Below are positions 45,288 through 51,861 of a stretch of DNA of 64,000 bases, one piece after another. This DNA comes from AP-15 sp963755435 (GTDB lineage: Bacteria > Pseudomonadota > Alphaproteobacteria > ATCC43930 > CGMCC-115725): the NCBI GenBank assembly GCA_963755435.1, contig CAVWJX010000005.1, forward strand, positions 930,001 to 994,000. The letters are read 5' to 3'. The notes under the pieces were generated by a model. The model worked only from the letters and a program-made list of their open reading frames with translations, searched no databases and was not told the origin of the DNA. Both the position numbers and the translations under genes were made by a program. The stretch's first letter is position 1. Each line of letters opens with the position of its first letter.

Positions 45288-47678
45288 TCAAGCCGGCCGG
45301 CCCGAGCGAAACGCCCGCACCAGCTCTGTCGGTCGCACCGGCGTAGCGTTGACCTCGACCCCGAACGGCGCCAGCGCGTCGCACACGGCGTTGGCGATCG
45401 CTGCCGGCGGCGCCACCGCACCGCCTTCGCCGACCCCTTTGACGCCGAGCGGGTTGAGCGGCGAGGGCGAGTGCTGGTGGATGATCGTCATCCTCGGAAT
45501 GTCGCCGGCCGTCGGCAGCGCGTAATCCATCAACGATCCGGAGAGCAACTGCCCGTTGGCGTCGTAGACGATCGCCTCGCATAGAACCCCGCCCAGCCCC
45601 TGCGCGGCGCCGCCCATGATCTGGCCCTCGACCAGCATCGGGTTGACGACATTGCCGCAATCATGGACGACCGCGTAGCTGTCGATCGTGACCCGGCCGG
45701 TGTCGCGGTCGACTTCGACGATCGCCGCATGCACCGCATAGCTCCAGGTCACCGTCTCGGGGTGCCAGTATGCGGTCTCTTCGAGGCCGGCTTCGACCCC
45801 CGCCGGGCGCAGGTTCTCCCAGCCGGGCCGCGCCGCCTGCGCCACCTGCTGCAGGCTGACGGTGGCGCCCGGCACATCCCCCGGCACCCCGACAATGCCG
45901 ACGCCGCCGCCCTGAGGTCCTGGGCGCAATTCGAGATCTGCCGGTGCGCATTCGAGGAGATGGGCGGCGATCGCAAACACTTTATCGCGCAGTCGGGTAC
46001 TGGCCTGGTGCATCGCTGCCGAGGCGGTCACCGTGCTGCGGCTCGCCATCGTGCCAAATCCGATCGCGATCGCCGCGGTATCGGCGAAGGTCAGAACCAC
46101 GTCTTCGGGCGCTACCTTCCACAAATCGGCCGCCACCTGGGAAAAGATCGTCTCCATGCCCTGACCCTGCGGGGCGGCGCCGCACGACACGTAGACCTTG
46201 CCCGATGGGTCGATGCGGACAAAGGCGCTCTCGAATGGCCCGACCCCGGTCCCTTCGATGTAGCAGCCGATACCGAGCCCGAGATAGCGCCCCTCGCTGC
46301 GCGCCGCGCTCTGGCGTCGGCGAAACGCGGCGACGCCGCCGACCGCGTCGAGCGCCTTGGCGAGCGCGCCCGGATAATCGCCGCTGTCGTAGACGATCGG
46401 CTCGCCGTCGCGGTAGGGGATGCCGACCCGATAGGGCATCTCCTCGGCTCTGATCATGTTGCGCCGGCGCACCTCGGCCGGCTCCAGGCCCAGGGCACGC
46501 GCCACCAGGTCGATAGTCCGCTCCATCGCGAACGCGGCCTCCGGCCGGCCGGCGCCGCGGTAGGGCGCGTTCGGCACCTTGTTGGTGACGACGATCCGGC
46601 CTGATGCCGCCAGATGTTCGATCTTGTAGGGTCCGGTCAGGTGGACCGCGGTGTTGTAGGCGACCCCCGACCCGATCGGGTTCCAGGCGCCGCAGTCGAC
46701 GAGGTAGTCATCGCGCAAAGCCAGGATCCGGCCGTTGTCGTCAAATCCGACCTCGACATCGTGCAGTTGGTCGCGCGAATGGGTGGCGCTCATCAAGTGC
46801 TCGCTGCGGCCCTCAATCCAGCGCACCGGACGGCCGAGCCGGCGGGCGAGAAACGCGACCAGCAGGTCCTCGGGATAGACGTGGCCCTTGCCGCCAAAAC
46901 CGCCGCCGACATCGAGCGCCACGCACCGCACCCGCGCCTCCGGTAGACCCAAGAGCGACGCGGCTTCGCGACGCACCCAATGCACCACCTGGGTCGAGGA
47001 CCAGATCGTCATCGACTGGGTGCGCGGATCATAGGCTGCAACGACGCCGCGACACTCCATCGGCACGGCCGCATAGCGATGATGGTAAAAGCGGCGTTTG
47101 AGCCGGTGTGGCGCTGCGGCCAGCACCGCCTCGGCCTCTCCCCGGCCGATCGAAAAGGCGCCGACGAGGTTGGTCTCTAACCGATCGTGAACGATCGGGC
47201 TGCCTGCCTGCAACGCCGCCTCGGGATCGACCACCGCCGGCAATTCCTCGAGCTCAGAGCCGACCGCTTCGGCCGCATCCTCGGCCTGGTGGCGGCTTTC
47301 GGCGACGATCACCGCGATCGCCTCGCCGACATGGCGTACCTTGTCGTGCGCCAACAGCGGCTGCTGCGGATTGAGAAATTTGTGCTGGACGACCGACGCC
47401 CATTTGCGCGGCATCGAGATCTGGCCCTCGGGCACCGGCGGCAGCGCTCGCAACAAATCGGCGCCATCGAGCGCGAGTACGACGCCGGGCATCGCCGAGG
47501 CGCGCGCGACATCGACCCCGCGGACGCGGGCATGGGCCGCCGGGCTGCGCACCATGACCGCATGCAGCATGCGCGGCAACACCAGATCGGCGATGAACTG
47601 ACCCTGTCCGGTCAACAGCCGGCGGTCTTCGCGTCGCAGCAGCGAACGCCCGACAAAAGGGAGTGCGGTGTCGGTCAT
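45288..47678 (-). CDS. Molybdenum hydroxylase large subunit (xanthine dehydrogenase/CoxL family), orphan
   Basis: A 796-residue molybdopterin-binding subunit. The N-terminus FVGRSLLRREDRRLLTGQGQ is family-typical. DVGGGFGGKGHVYPEDLLVA is the conserved Mo-pterin Gly-rich loop. The active-site loop reads NAPYRGAGRPEAAFAMER, close to the AYRGAGR motif of form II CO-dehydrogenase-like enzymes and unlike the AYxCSFR of true form I CoxL. The catalytic glutamate is in GVKGVGEGGAVAPPAAIANA. No FAD or iron-sulfur subunit gene is adjacent. It may oxidise aldehydes or N-heterocycles. ATG 47678 begins MTDTALPFVGR. Confidence 0.9.
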   Translation of the reverse strand: MTDTALPFVGRSLLRREDRRLLTGQGQFIADLVLPRMLHAVMVRSPAAHARVRGVDVARASAMPGVVLALDGADLLRALPPVPEGQISMPRKWASVVQHKFLNPQQPLLAHDKVRHVGEAIAVIVAESRHQAEDAAEAVGSELEELPAVVDPEAALQAGSPIVHDRLETNLVGAFSIGRGEAEAVLAAAPHRLKRRFYHHRYAAVPMECRGVVAAYDPRTQSMTIWSSTQVVHWVRREAASLLGLPEARVRCVALDVGGGFGGKGHVYPEDLLVAFLARRLGRPVRWIEGRSEHLMSATHSRDQLHDVEVGFDDNGRILALRDDYLVDCGAWNPIGSGVAYNTAVHLTGPYKIEHLAASGRIVVTNKVPNAPYRGAGRPEAAFAMERTIDLVARALGLEPAEVRRRNMIRAEEMPYRVGIPYRDGEPIVYDSGDYPGALAKALDAVGGVAAFRRRQSAARSEGRYLGLGIGCYIEGTGVGPFESAFVRIDPSGKVYVSCGAAPQGQGMETIFSQVAADLWKVAPEDVVLTFADTAAIAIGFGTMASRSTVTASAAMHQASTRLRDKVFAIAAHLLECAPADLELRPGPQGGGVGIVGVPGDVPGATVSLQQVAQAARPGWENLRPAGVEAGLEETAYWHPETVTWSYAVHAAIVEVDRDTGRVTIDSYAVVHDCGNVVNPMLVEGQIMGGAAQGLGGVLCEAIVYDANGQLLSGSLMDYALPTAGDIPRMTIIHQHSPSPLNPLGVKGVGEGGAVAPPAAIANAVCDALAPFGVEVNATPVRPTELVRAFRSGRPA

Positions 47679-47812
47679 CGATCAACCCTCACTGCTGCCG
47701 CGAGTTTGCGCGAATTGCCGGTGCCGCTTTAGCACCGGGCGGCTGCATCCGATACTTGCGGGCACGCGGCCGAGAGATGATAACAGGCGATTACTGCCAG
47801 ACGAGTACAACC

Positions 47813-48016
47813 ATGCGCACCTTGACGCCTAATTGGATCTTTCCGATGCTCGCCCTGATTGTCGCTGCGTGTCAGGCGCCTCCCGGGGGCGACCAGGCGA
47901 TTTCACTGCCCTTGGCCGATACCACGATTTCCGCCCAGCAGCCCGGGACCCCGGCGACCTCTCCGGCCAATCCGATGTCCGTCGTCATCGGTCCGAACGG
48001 GCTGCATTCTCGCTGA
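47813..48016 (+). CDS. Small lipoprotein
   Basis: A 67-residue protein with a lipoprotein signal MRTLTPNWIFPMLALIVAAC (lipobox IVAAC), then an uncharged Pro/Thr/Ser-rich segment ending VIGPNGLHSR. After lipidation at Cys20 the mature peptide is ~48 residues. The coding 3' end overlaps the convergent COG0523 GTPase gene by 32 bases. The ribosome site is weak. An upstream ATG at 47776 would add 12 residues. Function unknown. Confidence 0.55.
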   Translation: MRTLTPNWIFPMLALIVAACQAPPGGDQAISLPLADTTISAQQPGTPATSPANPMSVVIGPNGLHSR

Positions 48017-49064
48017 CCCAGCCGCCCGCTGGCGCGCTGTTCGGAAGCGTTCCGAGCTGCCCGCCATGCGCGCCCCATAGGCGCGCGTCTGCGAAGGCAA
48101 AGTGTGCCAGGATCACGGCCCGAGGAATCTCGTGCACGACAAACACGAGGCGGCTGCGGCGATCTTGTCTGGCCGGGTCGGGTAGCCAGTCTTTTGGCCA
48201 CTCGTCGAGCCATTCGGGGGCGAACATCGCATGCTGCGCCGCCTGCACCACGGCCGGCCGTTCGGGCCGGTCGGCGAAGCGCACAATTCCCTTGACCCGC
48301 AGCAAATCATTGCCGCGGTCGCGGGCGAGCCCGCCCAGCGCGCGGGCAAAGTCGAGCCTCGTCATCTCGCCGCCGAGACTGACGGTGAAGGCGTCTATGC
48401 CATGAGTGTGGGCCGCGGCGGGTTCGTCGGTCAAAGGCATCGGCGCGGTGGTCTTGGCCGTCCCGAACAGCACCGCGCCAGGGTCGCCGGCCCCAGCTGC
48501 GACGATCCGCGGCGCCTCGGCGTTAATCCGGTCGAGCCGGCGCGAGAGATCGGGGCCGAACGGCGCGAGATCGGTCTTGCTGATGACGAGCCTATCGGCC
48601 AGCGCTATCTGCCGCGCCGCCTCGGCAAAGCGGTCGAGGGTCTCGGCGCCTGTCGCCGCGTCGACCAAGGTGACGACCCCGGCCAGATGCAAGGTATGGT
48701 CGAGCATCGGGTCGGCGCCCAGAGTGTAGAGGATCGGCGCCGGATCGGCGAGCCCGGTGGTTTCGACGACCAGCCGGCGGAATCGGCGGATTTCGCCGGC
48801 GGCGCGCCGGTCGAGCAGGCTGCGCAAGGTGCGCGCCAGATCCTCGCGCACGGCGCAGCACAGGCAGCCGCCCGGCAGATCGACAACGCTGCCTTCAACG
48901 AAATCGACCAGGTGATGGTCGATTGCGATCTCGCCGATCTCGTTGATGACGACCGCGGTATCGGAGAGCGCCGGCGAGGTCAACGCGCGGCGCAGAAGGG
49001 TGGTCTTGCCGCTGCCGAGAAACCCGGTCAGCACGGTTATCGGCAAGGTCTCCGGTTCGAGCAT
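47985..49064 (-). CDS. CobW/COG0523 family GTP-binding protein (second copy)
   Basis: A 359-residue G3E GTPase. Motifs are GFLGSGKTTLLRRAL, VVINEIGEIAIDHHLV, GGCLCCAVREDLA, VETTGLADPAPI and ISKTDLAPF. The C-terminal CobW domain contains DLLRVKGIVRFADRPERPAV and RSRLVFVVHEI. Its central linker has only AAAHTHGIDAF and lacks the longer His insert of the 21422 protein, so the two may handle metal differently. ATG 49064 is chosen because the MLEPETLPITVLTG start is canonical. An insertion sequence lies 80 bases upstream and may have separated the gene from its original promoter. Confidence 0.88.
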   Translation of the reverse strand: MLEPETLPITVLTGFLGSGKTTLLRRALTSPALSDTAVVINEIGEIAIDHHLVDFVEGSVVDLPGGCLCCAVREDLARTLRSLLDRRAAGEIRRFRRLVVETTGLADPAPILYTLGADPMLDHTLHLAGVVTLVDAATGAETLDRFAEAARQIALADRLVISKTDLAPFGPDLSRRLDRINAEAPRIVAAGAGDPGAVLFGTAKTTAPMPLTDEPAAAHTHGIDAFTVSLGGEMTRLDFARALGGLARDRGNDLLRVKGIVRFADRPERPAVVQAAQHAMFAPEWLDEWPKDWLPDPARQDRRSRLVFVVHEIPRAVILAHFAFADARLWGAHGGQLGTLPNSAPAGGWVSENAARSDR

Positions 49065-49173
49065 CTTTGTTGACCACGTCTCCGCAGCTGATCCAGGCTC
49101 GATCGTTTCACGGCGGCGCGGCCCAGGCAAGCATCCGCGGCGAGGGGTAGTGTCTCAGTTTGATTGTAACAGA

Positions 49174-50064
49174 TCATCCGACCAACCGATCCGCCAACCG
49201 GGGCGCGCGGCGTTCGGCTGCCTCATCGATCAGCGCGACTACATCCTCCATAGACCAAAGCCGATCCGCGATTCCGGCCGCCATTGCTGGCGTCACCCGG
49301 AGCGTCTTGTGGATACGCACGAAGTTGTACCAGAGCGCATAGAGCGCGACCATGTGCGCGTGGTTTTCCAGCTTCTTCGAGAACGCATTGGTCAGCCGCG
49401 TGAACCGCCGCATGCTCATGCGCATCGTCAGGTTTGCCCGCTCCGTGTAGCTCGTGCTGACGTGCTTCGGATCGGGTTTCCCGGTAATCGTCTCTTTGCG
49501 GGCGCCGACGCACTCGGCAGGGCTGTAGCGCCGGCCGGCAGCATCGGCCGTCGTCGCCGCCCCGGCGCCGTACAGCTTCACCAGCATCGCGTAATCGATG
49601 TCTGCCCCGAAGGCATCCTCAACGGCTTGCAGATACGCCTTGTGGCCGTCCGTTGTTAGCTGCACCCGGTTCACCAGCCGGCCGCGAAGATCGTCCATGA
49701 GCATGAGGGCATATTCGCTGTCCCGGCCGCCGACCAGGTAGGACACCAAGAGCTTGCTGTCGGCATCGATCGCCGTCCAGGTCCAGCAATCGCCGATCGT
49801 CGGATCGCCCGCCCGCGTGCTCTTGGGCGCGTTCTTCGCCTTGGCGTGAACGAACGACCAAATTTCGTCGCATTCGATGCGCTTCGCCTTCACGCCGCGC
49901 ACTGCCTTGTCGTGATGGGCCAGCGCGGCCTCGCCAGCGTCCCGCAGCAGCTTGTCCACAGTGTTGATCGACACGTCCGCAACCCGGCTGATCGATCGCA
50001 TCGACGAGCCTTCGCAGAGCATCGAGAGGATTTGGACGCGCTTGGTGAGGGGCAGCTTGTTCAT
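49174..50064 (-). CDS. IS1-like DDE transposase
   Basis: About 296 residues from ATG 50064 (MNKLPLTKRVQILSMLCEGS). An N-terminal helix-turn-helix (SMRSISRVADVSINTVDKLL) is followed by a DDE core: IECDEIWSFVHAKAKN, WTAIDADSKLLVSYLVGGRD, LTTDGHKAYLQAVEDAFGAD and, near the end, HAHMVALYALWYNFVRIHKT. This arrangement matches transposases annotated as IS1 family in many genomes. Upstream in-frame starts at 50073 and 50100 are less likely because a strong promoter (50072-50100) overlaps them. The stop is just inside the left inverted repeat. Confidence 0.87.
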   Translation of the reverse strand: MNKLPLTKRVQILSMLCEGSSMRSISRVADVSINTVDKLLRDAGEAALAHHDKAVRGVKAKRIECDEIWSFVHAKAKNAPKSTRAGDPTIGDCWTWTAIDADSKLLVSYLVGGRDSEYALMLMDDLRGRLVNRVQLTTDGHKAYLQAVEDAFGADIDYAMLVKLYGAGAATTADAAGRRYSPAECVGARKETITGKPDPKHVSTSYTERANLTMRMSMRRFTRLTNAFSKKLENHAHMVALYALWYNFVRIHKTLRVTPAMAAGIADRLWSMEDVVALIDEAAERRAPRLADRLVG

Positions 50065-50071
50065 GCGGGGC

Positions 50072-50100
50072 ATTATATGAACTTTTATGCTTAGCGTCAA
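50072..50100 (-). promoter_or_regulatory. Near-consensus sigma-70 promoter of the transposase
   Basis: On the minus strand TTGACG (50095-50100) and TATAAT (50072-50077) are 17 bases apart. The predicted transcription start, near 50065, is next to ATG 50064, so the transposase mRNA would be leaderless or nearly so. Confidence 0.65.
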
Positions 50101-50115
50101 CGTAAAAAGATTTAT

Positions 50116-50133
50116 TTTAACGAAGTCGTTAAA
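50116..50133. promoter_or_regulatory. Perfect palindrome upstream of the transposase promoter
   Basis: TTTAACGA (50116-50123) and TCGTTAAA (50126-50133) form an 8-bp-arm palindrome with a 2-base centre. It lies 16 bases upstream of the -35 element and between the divergent transposase and 50186 ORF. It could be an operator, perhaps for the transposase HTH domain. Confidence 0.45.
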
Positions 50134-50185
50134 GCGATATTGACACTAGATCGGGTAACTTGTGGATGACGGGTTCAGATTGCGA

Positions 50186-50311
50186 ATGGACGTGGATCAC
50201 TACAATTGGGCGCATCCTGCGGAAGAGCCAATTCAACTAATACTCGATATCAGCGATGACGTTGCCGAGCGAATCATAGCTGAGGGCATCAAACCAGACG
50301 AAGCCGCTTAA
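50186..50311 (+). CDS. Short acidic ORF inside the insertion sequence
   Basis: A 41-codon frame: MDVDHYNWAHPAEEPIQLIL, then DISDDVAERIIAEGIKPDEA and a final Ala before TAA. Composition is balanced and acidic, unlike shadow frames, but I see no clear ribosome site. It is divergent from the transposase and overlaps the end of the 50308 ORF by four bases. It may be a passenger peptide of the element. Confidence 0.35.
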   Translation: MDVDHYNWAHPAEEPIQLILDISDDVAERIIAEGIKPDEAA

Positions 50312-50541
50312 TCCTTTCCTCTCCATCGGGTAGCGGCGCCCTTTCGCGCTATCTCTCGTCGCCGCTCAGGCGTCATCCGGGCTGCACGCGCCTTGCCACC
50401 CCGAGCACCGAGTTCCTGCGCTGCCGATTTCGCCGAATCGGGCAACTCTTCCTCTTCCTCGCCGGTCGCGATCCGCATGACCTTGACGGCGTTGCCGATC
50501 ACGTCGGCGGGGCGCTTCTCGCCTCGGGGGCCTTTAGGCAT
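50308..50541 (-). CDS. Small basic KGGKARA-type passenger protein of the insertion sequence
   Basis: A 77-residue protein: MPKGPRGEKRPADVIGNAVK, an acidic patch TGEEEEELPDSAKSAAQ, and the basic tail GARGGKARAARMTPERRREI ending in ATRWRGKD. The GGKARA-x-MTPE-R-R-EIA pattern recurs in many small DNA/RNA-binding-like proteins of unknown function. Its ATG lies inside the 3' end of the upstream ORF (8-base overlap), so the two are probably translationally coupled. It is inside the terminal repeats, hence cargo or an accessory of the element. Confidence 0.65.
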   Translation of the reverse strand: MPKGPRGEKRPADVIGNAVKVMRIATGEEEEELPDSAKSAAQELGARGGKARAARMTPERRREIARKGAATRWRGKD

Positions 50542-50821
50542 AGCGCAGTGACCTCGTGACGAGCTTGTCGTTTTTACATAGAGAGCAGGTGCCGTGCACT
50601 TTGTCGAAGTCGGTCGTTAATCCGAGCGACGCGGTAATGGGGTTGATCTGCTGACGGGGCGAAACCTCCGCGCCTTCGGCGATGCAATCGTCGCAGAGCG
50701 GAGCTGGCGTGCGCTCCCTCAAAAATCGGTATACACGTTCGGGGTTCGTCGCGCCGCTGCCCGAGCGGCCCCTTGGGAACGAGAAGGTCCGAAATGATTT
50801 ATCGCTCATCGTCCGCTCCAT
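50534..50821 (-). CDS. Small zinc-ribbon-like passenger protein of the insertion sequence
   Basis: A protein of up to 95 residues; the more probable start is ATG 50809 (MSDKSFRTFSFPRGR). It has two C-x-x-C pairs, LCDDCIAEG and GTCSLCKND, about 37 residues apart, consistent with one zinc site. VYRFLRERTPAPLCDDC resembles a winged or ribbon motif of unknown role. It is upstream of and overlaps the KGGKARA-type ORF. The function is not known. Confidence 0.6.
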   Translation of the reverse strand: MERTMSDKSFRTFSFPRGRSGSGATNPERVYRFLRERTPAPLCDDCIAEGAEVSPRQQINPITASLGLTTDFDKVHGTCSLCKNDKLVTRSLRYA

Positions 50822-50994
50822 GCTTTCCGGTAAGCATATGGGATCGGAGCGGCCGGCGCGATAGCCGCGTCAAGCGGGATCAGCGCCTGTTACAATCAAA
50901 CTGAGACACTACCCGGCGAGGGCCGCCCGAGCGCTAGCGAAGCGGTTGCATTCTACGCTCTGCGTCCGCATCATGCCGGCCATAAGCGCGCGGC

Positions 50995-51861
50995 ATGGGC
51001 AGGTCGGCGGGCAGGTGGGGAAATGCAGACGATGCCGTGTCGACCATTGTGAGCGGCCATGCGCCGGCGGAGAGCGGCGAGAGCTTGCTCGCGGTTTCCG
51101 GCGTCTCGAAGCATTTCGGCGGCGTGCGCGCGGTCGAGGATATGTCGCTCGAGGTGCGCCGCGGCGGGCTGACCTCGATCATCGGCCCGAACGGGGCCGG
51201 CAAGACCTCGCTCCTCAACATCATCAGCGGCTTCTACCGGCCCGATAGCGGCTCGGTTTCGTTCGAGGGTCGGGACGTGACCGGGATCCGCCCGTCGGGA
51301 ATCGCGGCGCTCGGGATTGCCCGCACCTTTCAGAACATCGCGCTGTTCAGCGGCATGACCGTGCTCGACAACATCATGCTCGGCCGTCATGTGCGGATGC
51401 GCGCCGGGGTTCTGTCGTCGATCCTCTATTGGGGGATGGCACAACGCGAGGAGGTGGCCCATCGCGCCCGGGTCGAGGAGCTGATCGAACTCCTCGAACT
51501 CGAGGACCTGCGCAAGCAGCCGACCAGCGGGCTCGCCTACGGCTTGAGGAAACGGGTCGAGCTTGGGCGCGCGCTGGCCCTCGATCCTAAGCTGTTGCTG
51601 CTCGACGAGCCGATGGGCGGCATGAACCAGGAAGAAAAAGAGGATATGGCCCGGTTCATCCTCGAGGTGAACCGGGAGTGGGGCACGACGATCATTCTGA
51701 TCGAGCACGACATGGCGGTGGTGATGGACATTTCCGAGCGGGTGGTGGTTCTCGATCACGGCCGCAAGATCGCCGACGGCACGCCCGAGGAGGTGCAGCG
51801 TCACCCGGATGTGATCCGCGCCTATCTCGGTGGCGCCGAGCGCGCCGAGGCGGCCGAATGA
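50995..51861 (+). CDS. livG: Branched-chain amino acid-type ABC transporter ATPase
   Basis: A 288-residue ATPase of the HAAT (LivG) type. Motifs are VSGVSKHFGGVRAVEDMSLE, Walker A GPNGAGKTSLL, the Q-loop ARTFQNIALFSGMTV, a signature replaced by TSGLAYGLRKRVELGRALAL and Walker B LLLLDEPMGGMN, with an H-loop IEHDMAVVM. The YGLRKRVE form of the signature is a common LivG variant. The N-terminal ~30 residues are poor in conservation, so a start further in is possible. Its stop overlaps the next ATG (ATGA). The insertion sequence ends 80 bases upstream. Confidence 0.9.
   Translation: MGRSAGRWGNADDAVSTIVSGHAPAESGESLLAVSGVSKHFGGVRAVEDMSLEVRRGGLTSIIGPNGAGKTSLLNIISGFYRPDSGSVSFEGRDVTGIRPSGIAALGIARTFQNIALFSGMTVLDNIMLGRHVRMRAGVLSSILYWGMAQREEVAHRARVEELIELLELEDLRKQPTSGLAYGLRKRVELGRALALDPKLLLLDEPMGGMNQEEKEDMARFILEVNREWGTTIILIEHDMAVVMDISERVVVLDHGRKIADGTPEEVQRHPDVIRAYLGGAERAEAAE

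Larger units (their letters stand above)
49145..50914. mobile_element. Insertion sequence with 28-bp perfect inverted repeats and passenger ORFs (IS1-like)
   Basis: The ends 49145-49172 and 50887-50914 are identical inverted repeats over all 28 bases (outer end GGGTAGTGTCTCAG). The element is flanked by direct GGCGAG (49139-49144 and 50915-50920), extendable to 8 bp GGCGAGGG if two terminal G are counted in the target. Inside are a transposase on the minus strand, two overlapping small minus-strand ORFs and a 41-codon plus-strand ORF. The interior is clearly less GC-rich than its surroundings. Perfect ends, target duplication and an intact transposase indicate a recent, possibly active insertion. 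Confidence 0.93.
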
